In this document: piece after piece, positions 53,274-61,165 of the stretch
How positions within the stretch are numbered: position 1 is the stretch's first letter
How the letters are laid out: each line of letters starts with the position of its first letter
Assembly (NCBI RefSeq): GCF_016734765.1
Contig: NZ_JAERQE010000015.1
Coordinates: forward strand, 53,325 to 117,324
Direction of reading: 5' to 3'
Length of the DNA: 64,000 bases
From: Microvirga soli
GTDB lineage: Bacteria; Pseudomonadota; Alphaproteobacteria; Rhizobiales; Beijerinckiaceae
Position numbers and translations under genes: made by a program
Notes under the pieces: generated by a model
Databases searched by the model: none
Seen by the model: the letters and a program-made list of their open reading frames with translations, nothing else
What the model was told of the DNA's origin: nothing

Positions 53274-53780
53274 ATGAGCGACCTTCTCGTCAGTATCCGT
53301 CATGCGAAGCCCGACGATGCGGCTTTTCTGTCGAAGGTGTTCGATGCCGCTTGGCGAGAGGCGTATTCCGGCATCATTCCGGGCGTGACCCTTGAGAAGA
53401 TGTTCTCCCGGCGCAGCGAGCATTGGTGGCGCTCCACCGTGTCCCGCGGGCGTCCCCTGGTGGTGCTCGATCTCGGAAAAGGCGCCGTAGGCTATGCTTC
53501 CTATGGCCGCTGCCGCGACCGGTCGCTGCCGGCGAACGGCGAGATCGACGAGCTCTACCTCCTGCCGGAATACCAGGGCATCGGCTTCGGGCGGCGCCTG
53601 TTCAAGGCGGTGCGCAACGACCTGCGGCACCGGGAGCTCGACAAAACCGTGGTCTGGGCCCTGGAGGACAACACCCGCGCCTGTGACTTTTACGAAGGCA
53701 TGGGCGGGCAGAGCGTCGCCCGCGTCGAGGAGCGCATCGGCGGTACGCCGCTGGCCAAGGTGGCCTATCTCTTCCGCTGA
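53274..53780 (+). CDS. GNAT family N-acetyltransferase
   Basis: 168 residues. SIRHAKPDDAAFLSKVFDAAWREAYSGIIPG is the opening of RimI-like/GNAT enzymes, followed by EIDELYLLPEYQGIGFGRRLFKA (motif A with QGIGFG) and WALEDNTRACDFYEGMGG. Targets are unknown, small or protein amines. Upstream gene is the divergent glycosyltransferase; a CtrA-type box lies before its start. No downstream partner: ppa begins 248 nt later. Confidence 0.86.
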   Translation: MSDLLVSIRHAKPDDAAFLSKVFDAAWREAYSGIIPGVTLEKMFSRRSEHWWRSTVSRGRPLVVLDLGKGAVGYASYGRCRDRSLPANGEIDELYLLPEYQGIGFGRRLFKAVRNDLRHRELDKTVVWALEDNTRACDFYEGMGGQSVARVEERIGGTPLAKVAYLFR

Positions 53781-53849
53781 CGCTGGCTTGCCTCGGGCAG
53801 GGCCCCGGTCCGGCCAAAACCTCAAAAAATTCAACCTCCGGTCCTTGTT

Positions 53850-53867
53850 GCCGGAGCCTGCTCCGGC
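53850..53867. other. Perfect 8-bp inverted repeat in the GNAT-ppa gap
   Basis: GCCGGAGC-CT-GCTCCGGC within a 248-nt region that otherwise has no coding sequence that I can see. No T-run follows, so a terminator role is doubtful; it may be an operator or a hairpin in the ppa leader. Confidence 0.4.
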
Positions 53868-54028
53868 TAGTGAAGCGTCCAAGCTTCCGGGGCGGCCGTC
53901 CGACAATCGGGCTCAAACCGCTCCAAGTCCAGCTTCTGCCGCATTTTCACCGGTGTCACGGCGTCCCCTTTCCGCATGGGATGCCTCGCCTTTGAGGATG
54001 CTCAGGCTTTGTTCCGGAGAACAGCTCT

Positions 54029-54556
54029 ATGCGCCTTGACGCGTTAAAGATTGGAAAGAACCCGCCGGACGACGTGAACGTCGTCATCGAAGTGCCGATC
54101 GGCGGCGAGCCCATCAAGTACGAGATGGACAAGGAATCGGGCGCCCTGGTGGTGGACCGCTTCCTCTATACCGCCATGCGGTATCCCGGAAATTACGGCT
54201 TCATCCCCCATACCCTGTCGGGCGACGGCGACCCCTGCGACGTACTGGTGGCCAACACCCGCGCCATCGCGCCCGGCGCCGTCATCAATGTGCGCCCCGT
54301 GGGCGTTCTGGTGATGGAGGACGACGGCGGCCAGGACGAGAAGATCATCGCGGTCCCGTCGAGCAAGCTGACCCAGCGCTATGACCGGGTGGCGAACTAC
54401 ACGGACCTGCCCGAGATCACCATCAAGCAGATCGAGCACTTTTTCGAGCACTACAAGGATCTTGAGCCCGGCAAATGGGCCAAGATCATCCGCTGGGGCG
54501 ACGCCCAGGAGGCCCGCCGCCTGATCGTCGAGGCGATTGAGCGCGCCAAGAAGTAA
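54029..54556 (+). CDS. ppa: Inorganic pyrophosphatase
   Basis: 175 residues, family I soluble pyrophosphatase. Metal motif DGDPCDVLV with Asp66, Asp68 and Asp71 (E. coli D65/D67/D70), and [49 protein letters not shown]. Drives biosynthetic reactions by removing PPi. Normal length. A terminator follows 25 nt later. Confidence 0.97.
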   Translation: MRLDALKIGKNPPDDVNVVIEVPIGGEPIKYEMDKESGALVVDRFLYTAMRYPGNYGFIPHTLSGDGDPCDVLVANTRAIAPGAVINVRPVGVLVMEDDGGQDEKIIAVPSSKLTQRYDRVANYTDLPEITIKQIEHFFEHYKDLEPGKWAKIIRWGDAQEARRLIVEAIERAKK

Positions 54557-54581
54557 GGCTCGTACCACCCCTGAAATGATG

Positions 54582-54608
54582 AAGGCCAAGCATGTGCCTG
54601 GCCTTTTT
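54582..54608 (+). terminator. Intrinsic terminator of ppa
   Basis: AAGGCCA-N10-TGGCCTT stem with T-run (TTTTT), just after ppa. The convergent CDF gene ends 5 nt beyond, so the reverse strand would also be served (A-run weaker). Confidence 0.85.
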
Positions 54609-54612
54609 CTTG

Positions 54613-55353
54613 TCACTCCGCCGGAATCGGGGTCCTCGTGCCGGCGCTGCGGTACTCCGCCCAGGCCTGACGCAGGATCTGCACCGCCGATGACAGGAAC
54701 AGGCCGGCCATGAGGCCCGCGACGATTAGGTCCGGCCAGGCGCTGGCCGTCCACCAGACGGCGCCCGCCGCCCCGGTGACGACCACGTTGCCGATGGCGT
54801 CGTTGCGCGAGCACAGCCAGACCGAGCGCACATTGGCGTCGCCGTCCTTGTAGCGCATCACCAGGAGCACGCTGGCGACGTTTGCCGCCAGCGCCAGGAT
54901 CCCGACGCCGCCCATGATCTCAGCCCGTGGCAGGCCGAGGACCAGCACATGGTAGAGGGTCGAGCCCAGCACCCAAGCGCCCATCAGCGACAGGCTCACC
55001 CCCTTGAACAGGGCAGCGGTCGCGCGGGTGCGCAGGGACGCGCCGATCACCGCGAGGCTCAGGCCGTAGGTGACCGTGTCGCCGAGAAAGTCGAGGGCAT
55101 CGGCCTGAAGGGCCTGCGAGCGGGCCAGGTGGCCGGCCACGACCTCGGTCATGAACATCGCGGCATTGATGGCGATCACAGTCCAGAGCACCCGCTTGTA
55201 GCGCGGATCGACCCCGTCGAAGACCGGTACGCCGCCGTGGCAGCCGCAGGCCTCCTCCGCGTGAGTATGGGCTTTCGCCGGAAGAGCCTCGTGAACATGG
55301 TGCTCATGGGACGAACAGCACGACCCGTGCTCATGCGTGTGACCTTGGCTCAT
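54613..55353 (-). CDS. Cation diffusion facilitator (CDF) family metal exporter
   Basis: 246 residues. His/Cys-rich N-terminus (MSQGHTHEHGSCCSSHEHH, then AHTHAEEACGCHGG) followed by about six membrane helices, with the metal-site helices INAAMFMTEVVAG/QALQADALDFLGDTVTYGL and CSRNDAIGNVVVTG. There is no clear cytoplasmic C-terminal CDF domain: the protein stops soon after the last helix, so it is shorter than the usual 300 residues. Substrate (Zn, Co, Ni or Cu) is open; the His-rich start suggests Co/Ni/Zn. Divergent from the MerR-type regulator. Confidence 0.87.
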   Translation of the reverse strand: MSQGHTHEHGSCCSSHEHHVHEALPAKAHTHAEEACGCHGGVPVFDGVDPRYKRVLWTVIAINAAMFMTEVVAGHLARSQALQADALDFLGDTVTYGLSLAVIGASLRTRATAALFKGVSLSLMGAWVLGSTLYHVLVLGLPRAEIMGGVGILALAANVASVLLVMRYKDGDANVRSVWLCSRNDAIGNVVVTGAAGAVWWTASAWPDLIVAGLMAGLFLSSAVQILRQAWAEYRSAGTRTPIPAE

Positions 55354-55382
55354 CCGAATCTCCTTTTCGTCCTCGGATGCGA

Positions 55383-55413
55383 CCTGTACAATCTCTAGCG
55401 ACTAGAGGTTCAA
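55383..55413 (-). promoter_or_regulatory. MerR-type promoter/operator of the CDF gene
   Basis: On the minus strand TTGAAC, 19 nt, TACAGG. The centre holds the palindrome CTCTAG-N3-CTAGAG (55393-55407). A 19-bp spacer with a dyad between -35 and -10 is the hallmark of MerR-activated metal-resistance promoters, here pointing into the CDF gene and directly upstream of the MerR gene. Confidence 0.78.
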
Positions 55414-55424
55414 GAGGAAAAATC

Positions 55425-55853
55425 ATGGATCTGTCGATTGGCGACCTGTCGCGCCGGGTTGCCGTGAAGGTGCCGACCATCCGCTATTACGAGCAGATTG
55501 GTCTCCTACCCGCCCCGCCGCGCACAGAGGGGCGCCAGCGCCGCTATGGCGCCGAGGACGTCTCGCGCCTCAGCTTCATCCGCCATGCGCGGGATCTTGG
55601 CTTCGAGGTGGATGCCATCCGCGAGCTTTTGAGCCTGAGTGCCCGCCCCGATCAGCCCTGCGAGCCGGCGGACCGGATCGTGCTGCGGCATCTGGAGAGC
55701 GTGGAGCGCCGCATCGCGCAGCTCACCCTCCTGCGCTCCGAGCTGCGGCACATGCTGGACGATTGCCGCCATGGCCCGGTGCGGGAATGCCGGATCATCC
55801 AGGTGCTGGCCGACCATGACGAATGCCGGCATGAGCATGGGAAGGTGAGTTAG
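55425..55853 (+). CDS. MerR-family metal-responsive regulator
   Basis: 142 residues from the ATG at 55425 (MDLSIGDLSRRVAVKVPTIRYYEQIGLL). The winged helix with IRYYEQIGLLPAP is typical of MerR, followed by RQRRYGAEDVSRLSFIRHARDLGF and a dimerisation helix (IVLRHLESVERRIAQLTLLR). Metal-binding Cys/His cluster at the end: DQPCEP, DDCRHGPVREC, HDECRHEHG. Divergent from the CDF exporter, whose promoter it most likely activates. The in-frame ATG-like start before 55425 is not used: GAGG 9 nt ahead supports 55425. Overlaps the next gene's 3' end by 4 nt (convergent). Confidence 0.9.
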   Translation: MDLSIGDLSRRVAVKVPTIRYYEQIGLLPAPPRTEGRQRRYGAEDVSRLSFIRHARDLGFEVDAIRELLSLSARPDQPCEPADRIVLRHLESVERRIAQLTLLRSELRHMLDDCRHGPVRECRIIQVLADHDECRHEHGKVS

Positions 55854-57115
55854 AGCGCCTCGCCCCTGAGCAGCCGCGGCGGCTCCTGGCCGGTCAAACC
55901 TGCCGCCTCGCGGATGAAGAAGCGTTTGAGGCCCGGCATGCGGTCGACGAGGCCGAGGCCCAGATCGCGGATCAGGCGCACGGGCAGCACGTCGTTGGAG
56001 AACAGCCGGTTGAGGCCATCCGTCACCACGCCCATGGCGGTGATGTCGGTGCGGCGCGCTCGCTCATAACCGTCGAGCACATCGGCCGCGCCCGGATCCA
56101 TGCCAAGGCGCATGGCGTCCGTGACGATCTCAGCGAGCGCCGCTGCGTCGTGCAGGCCGAGATTGAGCCCCTGGCCGGCGATGGGATGAATCACATGGGC
56201 GGCATCGCCGAGCAGCGCGAGGCGCTCGGCCACGAAGCTCCGCGCCACGCCGAACGATAGGGGAAAGGCCTGCGGCTTCGTCTTGAAGGAGAGCCGCCCG
56301 AGTTGCAGGCCGAAGCGGCGCTCCAGTTCGACGAGCAGGTCTTCGGGATGGGATTCCAGCAGGGCTGGCACGTTCTCGGCGCGCTCGGTCCAGACGATGG
56401 AGGAGCGGTGCTGCAGGGTGCCGTCGTCCTGAGGCTCAGGCTTCAGCGGCAGGATCGCGAAGGGGCCGGAGGGGAGGAAATGCTCCACCGCCCTGCCCTC
56501 GTGGTCGCGCTCATGGGCGATGGTGGCGACGATGCCGGATTGCCGGTAGGGCCAGGAGATCCAGCCGATGCCTGCCTGTTCGCGCAGGCGCGAGCGCCCG
56601 CCATCGGCGGCGACCAGCAGGGCGGCGGACAGAACCTCGCCATCGGTCAAGGTCACGTCGGTGCGGGCGCCCTGGACGGCGAAGCCCTTCACGCCCTCGG
56701 GCCGCAGGCCGACGCCGGCCGTGCGGCAGGCATCGAGCAGCGTCGCCGTCAGGTCGCCGGCCGTGACCATGTGGGCGAAGGGCTCGTTGCCGTCCACCTC
56801 GCCCGCGAAGGTCAGGAAGGTGGGGCGCACCGGATCCTGCAACCGGCTGTCGGTGATCACCATGTCGAGGATGGGCTGGGCGCGTTCCGCCACCTGATCC
56901 CACACGCCCAGCGCCGTCAGCATCCGGCGCGCTGCCGCCGCGATGGCATAGGAGCGCTTGTCCTCGTGCGGGTCGCGCTTGAGCGCCGGATCGCACATGA
57001 CCACGTCGATGCCCTCAGCGAGCGCGGTCTTGAGCGCCAGTGCGAGAGACAACCCGGCGAGCCCGCCGCCCGCGATGACGATGCGCGGTGTTGCCGAGCC
57101 TGTTGCTGCGCTCAT
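55850..57115 (-). CDS. ubiH: FAD-dependent monooxygenase (UbiH/VisC-like)
   Basis: 421 residues from the ATG at 57115, with GGAG 8 nt upstream. FAD loop IVIAGGGLAGLSLALALK, RSYAIAAAARRML, VAADGGRSRLREQAGIG (DG motif) and LALLGDAAHVIHPIAGQGLNLGLHD (GD motif) define the UbiH/UbiF/VisC family of ubiquinone hydroxylases. Probably hydroxylates the ubiquinone ring; which position cannot be stated. Monocistronic by position. ubiH used as a tentative name. Confidence 0.88.
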   Translation of the reverse strand: MSAATGSATPRIVIAGGGLAGLSLALALKTALAEGIDVVMCDPALKRDPHEDKRSYAIAAAARRMLTALGVWDQVAERAQPILDMVITDSRLQDPVRPTFLTFAGEVDGNEPFAHMVTAGDLTATLLDACRTAGVGLRPEGVKGFAVQGARTDVTLTDGEVLSAALLVAADGGRSRLREQAGIGWISWPYRQSGIVATIAHERDHEGRAVEHFLPSGPFAILPLKPEPQDDGTLQHRSSIVWTERAENVPALLESHPEDLLVELERRFGLQLGRLSFKTKPQAFPLSFGVARSFVAERLALLGDAAHVIHPIAGQGLNLGLHDAAALAEIVTDAMRLGMDPGAADVLDGYERARRTDITAMGVVTDGLNRLFSNDVLPVRLIRDLGLGLVDRMPGLKRFFIREAAGLTGQEPPRLLRGEAL

Positions 57116-57241
57116 CGCTTCATCTCCCTGCCTCATACGTTATAGGTGGGTGTCAGCCAATCATTCGCCAGCGTCAAGCTTGACGTGTCGAGGCCGCTCC
57201 CCGATGGATGATCTCTCGCGATCACAGGATTTTTGAGGCCC

Positions 57242-58102
57242 ATGTCCCGCGCCGTCACCGATCTTCTCTCCATCCTCGACCTCGAACAGATCGAGGTGAA
57301 CCTGTTTCGCGGGCAAAGCCCCAAGAGCGGCTGGCAGCGGGTGTTCGGCGGACAGGTGATCGGGCAGGCGCTGGTGGCGGCGACCCGCACGGTGGAGGGG
57401 CGCCATCCCCATTCGCTGCATTGCTATTTCATGCTGCCCGGCGATCCCAAGGTTCCGATCATCTATGAGGTCGACCGGATCCGCGACGGCAAGAGCTTCA
57501 CCACCCGCCGGGTGCTGGCGATCCAGCACGGACAGGCGATCTTCTCCATGTCGGCCTCCTTCCATCTGGAGGAGGACGGCTTCGCCCATCAGGCCGAGAT
57601 GCCGAAAGTGCCGGGGCCGGACGAACTCCCCAGCGAGGAGGAGGTGAAGGGCGGGTTGATCCTCAAGATGCCGGAGCCCATGCGCACCTATTACGAGCGC
57701 GAGCGCCCGCTGGAGATCCGGCCCGTGGAGCTCAACCGCTACATGTCGCGCGATCCGGGCGAGCCGCGCTTCCATGTCTGGATCAAGACCACCGGCCGCC
57801 TGCCGGACGATCCGGCGATCCATCAGAGCGTGCTCGCCTATGCGTCCGACATGACCCTGCTGGACACCTCCCTGATCCCCCATGGCCGGACGGTGTTCGA
57901 GCCCGAGATCCAGCCGGCGAGCCTCGACCACGCTATGTGGTTCCACCGGCCCTTCCGGGCCGACGAATGGCTGCTCTATGCGCAGGATACGCCCAACGCC
58001 GGCGGCGCCCGCGGCCTGTCGCGCGGCCTCATCTTCAGGCAGGACGGCACGTTGATCGCATCCGTCGCCCAGGAAGGCCTTATCCGCGAACGGCGTCGCT
58101 AA
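57242..58102 (+). CDS. tesB: Acyl-CoA thioesterase II
   Basis: 286 residues from the ATG at 57242 with GAGGCC ahead; a TTG 9 nt upstream is less likely. Double hotdog fold: N-terminal DLEQIEVNLFRGQSP, RVFGGQVIGQALVAATRTV, HSLHCYFMLPGD, and in the second half LAYASDMTLLDTSLIPHG with the catalytic Asp, and RGLIFRQDGTLIASVAQEGLIR. Hydrolyses medium- to long-chain acyl-CoA. Followed by a 388-nt gap with a family C repeat. Confidence 0.94.
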   Translation: MSRAVTDLLSILDLEQIEVNLFRGQSPKSGWQRVFGGQVIGQALVAATRTVEGRHPHSLHCYFMLPGDPKVPIIYEVDRIRDGKSFTTRRVLAIQHGQAIFSMSASFHLEEDGFAHQAEMPKVPGPDELPSEEEVKGGLILKMPEPMRTYYERERPLEIRPVELNRYMSRDPGEPRFHVWIKTTGRLPDDPAIHQSVLAYASDMTLLDTSLIPHGRTVFEPEIQPASLDHAMWFHRPFRADEWLLYAQDTPNAGGARGLSRGLIFRQDGTLIASVAQEGLIRERRR

Positions 58103-58125
58103 TCTAATTAAAATTGCGACGCTCC

Positions 58126-58256
58126 CAGCTCTCCTCCCCCTTGTGGGGAGGAGTTGGAGGTGGGGGTGCCGGCGCCACACCTTCATAGGCTATCGCTCAC
58201 ACCCCCACCCCGGTCGCTATGCGACCACCCCTCCCCACAAGGGGGAGGGAAATAGC
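58126..58256. repeat. Family C inverted repeat between tesB and glnK
   Basis: TCCTCCCCCTTGTGGGGAGG.. and CCTCCCCACAAGGGGGAGGG arms with an inner TGGGGGTG / CACCCCCA pairing; same architecture as the copies at 30073 and 36403. Confidence 0.82.
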
Positions 58257-58338
58257 GCCCGCCCCAATCCAGCTTGTCGGGCTCTGATTTCATCTGCTTA
58301 AAAATAGGTCAAACAGGCCATTTTCCAGCCAAATCTCT

Positions 58339-58359
58339 GCTGCCTCGAAAAGAGGCAGC
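58339..58359. promoter_or_regulatory. Perfect 8+8 palindrome upstream of the sigma-54 promoter
   Basis: GCTGCCTC-GAAAA-GAGGCAGC, 25 nt before the -24 element. It does not match the usual NtrC site (GCAC-N5-GGTGC) and could be a regulator site or the tesB terminator without a T-run. Confidence 0.45.
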
Positions 58360-58384
58360 GGCCTCTCGCCATGGCCGCTAAGGC

Positions 58385-58401
58385 TTGGCACGCTTCTTGC
58401 A
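58385..58401 (+). promoter_or_regulatory. Sigma-54 promoter of glnK-amtB
   Basis: TTGGCACGCTTCTTGCA, an exact match to the -24/-12 consensus TGGCAC-N5-TTGC. It is 90 nt before the glnK ATG, as expected for a nitrogen-regulated PII-AmtB operon. Confidence 0.92.
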
Positions 58402-58490
58402 TAAAGCCCCGCGACACCCGTCCCTGAGGTCGGGTTCACGCTGAAACCGTTGTCCGGGATTGCCGGGCCAACGCAAAAGGGGGCCTACCC

Positions 58491-58829
58491 ATGAAAATTG
58501 TGATGGCGGTCATCAAGCCGTTCAAGCTCGAGGAAGTGCGCGACGCGCTCACCGGCCTCGGCGTGCACGGCCTCACCGTGACCGAGGTGAAGGGATACGG
58601 GCGGCAGAAGGGCCACACGGAAATCTATCGCGGCGCTGAATACGCCGTGAGCTTCCTGCCGAAGCTGAAGATCGAAGTAGCTGTGCCGAGCGAGCTCGTC
58701 GACCCGGTGATCGAGGCGATCACGGCGTCCGCGCGCACGGGCCAGATCGGTGACGGCAAGATCTTCGTCACCTCGCTCGAAAAGGCGGTTCGCATCCGCA
58801 CCGGCGAGACCGACGGCGACGCCCTTTAA
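58491..58829 (+). CDS. glnK: Nitrogen regulatory protein PII (GlnK)
   Basis: 112 residues. MKIVMAVIKPFKLEEVRDALTG opens it; the T-loop GHTEIYRGAEYAVSFLPK carries uridylylation Tyr51, and the C-terminal signature IGDGKIFVTSLEKAVRIRTGE is complete. Senses glutamine/2-oxoglutarate and ATP/ADP and gates AmtB. Called GlnK rather than GlnB because amtB follows 34 nt later and a sigma-54 promoter precedes it. Confidence 0.95.
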   Translation: MKIVMAVIKPFKLEEVRDALTGLGVHGLTVTEVKGYGRQKGHTEIYRGAEYAVSFLPKLKIEVAVPSELVDPVIEAITASARTGQIGDGKIFVTSLEKAVRIRTGETDGDAL

Positions 58830-58863
58830 TCCTCTTTTTGCTGATTTTTCGAGGTTTCATCCG

Positions 58864-60210
58864 ATGACCTTCCGTCCTCTTCTCCTGCCGGCGCTCGGTG
58901 CGCTGGGTATAAGTCTCCTGGCGCTCGATCCTGCCCTGGCGCAGGACGCTGCGGCAGCCACTCCGACCGTCAACAAGGGCGACACCGCCTGGATGCTCGT
59001 CTCGACGATCCTGGTGATCCTCATGACGATTCCCGGCCTCGCCCTGTTCTATGGCGGCCTCGTGCGCACCAAGAACATGCTCTCCGTGCTGATGCAGGTT
59101 TTCGCAGTGTTCTCCCTCGTGGGCATCCTGTGGGTCACCTACGGCTATTCGCTTGCCTTCACGTCCGGCGGCGAAGGCATGCTCGGTGCCATCATCGGCG
59201 GCTTCTCCAAGGCGTTCCTCGCTGGCGTGACCACGGATTCGACTGCCGATACCTTCACCAAGGGCGTGGCGATTCCGGAATTCACCTTCATCGCCTTCCA
59301 GCTCACCTTTGCGGCCATCACCCCGGCGCTGATCGTCGGCGCCTTCGCCGAACGCATCAAGTTCTCGGCCGTGATGCTGTTCACCGGCCTGTGGCTGACC
59401 TTCGTGTACCTGCCCGTCGCCCACATGGTGTGGTTCTCGGAGGGCTATCTCTTCGGCCTCGGCGCGCTCGACTTCGCGGGCGGCACCGTCGTTCACATCA
59501 ACTCGGGCGTGGCTGGCCTCATCGGCGCCCTGCTCATCGGCAAGCGCATCGGCTACGGCCGCGACCTGCTCGCCCCGCACTCGCTGACGCTCACCTTCGT
59601 TGGCGCCTGCCTGCTGTGGGTCGGCTGGTTCGCCTTTAACGCCGGCTCCAACCTGGAAGCCACGGGCGGCGCGGCGCTGGCGCTTCTCAACACCATCGTG
59701 GCGCCGTGCGCCGCCGGTCTCGCATGGATGACCGTTGAGGCACTGCACAAGGGCAAGGCCTCACTGCTCGGCATCGCGTCTAGCGCAGTCGCAGGGCTTG
59801 TCGCCATCACGCCGGCCGCGGGCCTTGCCGGTCCGATGGGCTCCATCGTGCTCGGCCTCGTGGCCGGGGCGGTCTGCTACTACGCGGTCACGGGGGTGAA
59901 GAACGCGCTCGGCTATGACGATGCGCTGGACGTGTTCGGCATCCACGGCGTCGGCGGCATCATCGGGGCCATCGGCACCGGCATCGTGGCGGCTCCCTCG
60001 CTGGGCGGCTACGGCATCGGCGAGTACAGCATCGGCAGTCAGCTGGTGACCCAGGTCATCGCCGTGGTGGTGACCCTGGTCTGGACCGGCATCGGCTCGC
60101 TGATCCTCTTCAAGATCGTCGATGCCATCGTGGGCCTGCGCGTCACCCAGGACCAGGAGCGCGAAGGCCTCGACCTCGCCGACCACGGCGAGCGCGCCTA
60201 TAACTACTAA
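58864..60210 (+). CDS. amtB: Ammonium transporter AmtB
   Basis: 448 residues from the ATG at 58864 with GAGGTTTCATCCG; other frames over the glnK end are shadows. Signal peptide-like first helix (MTFRPLLLPALGALGISLLA, cleavage near ALAQD), then eleven helices with GDTAWMLVSTILVILMTIPGLALFYGG, the twin-His FVYLPVAHMVWFSEG and FGIHGVGGIIGAIGTGIVA. Transports ammonium/ammonia across the inner membrane, gated by GlnK. Terminator at 60269. Confidence 0.96.
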   Translation: MTFRPLLLPALGALGISLLALDPALAQDAAAATPTVNKGDTAWMLVSTILVILMTIPGLALFYGGLVRTKNMLSVLMQVFAVFSLVGILWVTYGYSLAFTSGGEGMLGAIIGGFSKAFLAGVTTDSTADTFTKGVAIPEFTFIAFQLTFAAITPALIVGAFAERIKFSAVMLFTGLWLTFVYLPVAHMVWFSEGYLFGLGALDFAGGTVVHINSGVAGLIGALLIGKRIGYGRDLLAPHSLTLTFVGACLLWVGWFAFNAGSNLEATGGAALALLNTIVAPCAAGLAWMTVEALHKGKASLLGIASSAVAGLVAITPAAGLAGPMGSIVLGLVAGAVCYYAVTGVKNALGYDDALDVFGIHGVGGIIGAIGTGIVAAPSLGGYGIGEYSIGSQLVTQVIAVVVTLVWTGIGSLILFKIVDAIVGLRVTQDQEREGLDLADHGERAYNY

Positions 60211-60268
60211 AGCCCATCCGCATCGCCTCGAGCGATGCGGCAACGAAGCCTTCCAGAGGCACAAACGG

Positions 60269-60299
60269 AAAAGCCCCGGTCACACGCCGGGGCTTTTTT
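60269..60299 (+). terminator. Intrinsic terminator of glnK-amtB
   Basis: AAAAGCCCCGG-TCACACG-CCGGGGCTTTTTT, a strong 7-bp GC core with T6, 59 nt after the amtB stop. Confidence 0.93.
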
Positions 60300-60317
60300 A
60301 TGGTCATCCGAGAAACG

Positions 60318-60541
60318 GCATCCCGGACGGAGCGCAGCGAAGATCCGGGATCGCGAAGACCAGTCGAGCACTGTCATTCCGGGGCCGCGCAGCGGAGCCC
60401 GGAATCCATAACCACGACAGCACTTCAGCTTGCACCGTCAGCGGGTATGGATTCCCGCCTTCGCGGGAATGACAGTGTTGAGCTACCGGCGCCATACTCG
60501 TCTTGCGATCCCGGGTTCTGCTCCGCAGCCCCGGGATGACG
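60318..60541. repeat. Composite family A/D repeat cluster between amtB and the SCO gene
   Basis: Three units: 60318-60354 (GCATCCCGGACGGAGCGCAG..ATCCGGGATCG), 60373-60474 (GTCATTCCGGGGCCGCGCAG...TTCGCGGGAATGAC) and 60507-60541 (GATCCCGGGTTCTGC..CCCCGGGATGACG). The stretch GAAGACCAGTCGAGCACTG after unit 1 also resembles the spacer at 36011. It fills most of the 342-nt amtB-SCO gap. Confidence 0.82.
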
Positions 60542-60552
60542 CCGATCACGTT

Positions 60553-61152
60553 TCACCCGTTCTTGATCAACTGCCGCAGCTTCGCGCGCCGGGTCTCCTC
60601 TGGCTCCTGGAAGTTGGACGTGCCGTAGAACTCGCCCTTGCTGTCCATGAGGAACAGGGTCGCCGAATGGTCCATGGTGTAGCCGCCGTCGGTGGGCACC
60701 TTGCGGTAATAGATCTTGTAGGTGCGCGCTGCTGCGGCGATCTCCTCCTCCGTGCCGGTGAGGCCGACGATGCGCGGATCGAAGGACTCAAGATACGTCT
60801 TCATCAGCTCCGGGGTGTCGCGCTCCGGATCGACCGTGATGAAGGCGGCCTGCAGGTTCGACGCGTCTTTGCCCAGCGCCGCCATGTCCTGCGCGAGGTC
60901 GTAGAGCGTGGTCGGGCACACCTCCGGGCAATGGGTGAAGCCGAAGAACACCACGAAGGGTTTTCCTTTCAGGTTCTCTTCCGTGAACGGCTTGCCTTCA
61001 TGGCTGGTGAGCCGGAACGGCCCGCCGATCGGCACCTTGCCGGCGCTTTGCTGCGACCCGGACGGAAAGAGCAGCAGGCCCGCCGTGACGACGAGCACCA
61101 GGAGTCCCGTCGTGAAGACGAGGAACGGCACGAGAAGGCGTTTCATGTTCAT
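60553..61152 (-). CDS. SCO1/SenC-family copper chaperone
   Basis: 199 residues. N-terminal membrane anchor (LLVPFLVFTTGLLVLVVTAGLLL), then a periplasmic thioredoxin-like domain with Cys75 and Cys79 in FGFTHCPEVCPTTLYDL and His162 in YTMDHSATLF: the three copper ligands of SCO. Delivers Cu to the CuA centre of cytochrome c oxidase or acts as a thiol donor. Three-gene operon with the YcnI-PCuAC fusion (13 nt upstream) and the DUF2946 gene. Start ATG 61152 or 61146 (MKRLL). Confidence 0.92.
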   Translation of the reverse strand: MNMKRLLVPFLVFTTGLLVLVVTAGLLLFPSGSQQSAGKVPIGGPFRLTSHEGKPFTEENLKGKPFVVFFGFTHCPEVCPTTLYDLAQDMAALGKDASNLQAAFITVDPERDTPELMKTYLESFDPRIVGLTGTEEEIAAAARTYKIYYRKVPTDGGYTMDHSATLFLMDSKGEFYGTSNFQEPEETRRAKLRQLIKNG

Positions 61153-61165
61153 CGCTGTGCCCTCC

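Larger units (their letters stand above)
58103..58490. other. 388-nt gap between tesB and glnK
   Basis: Contains a family C inverted repeat (58126-58256), an 8+8 palindrome (58339-58359) and a sigma-54 promoter (58385-58401). No coding sequence seen. Confidence 0.8.

Noticed and set aside
58750..58863. Upstream extension of the amtB frame into glnK
   Set aside because: The amtB start at 58864 has a ribosome site and a natural signal sequence; the upstream part overlaps glnK out of frame.
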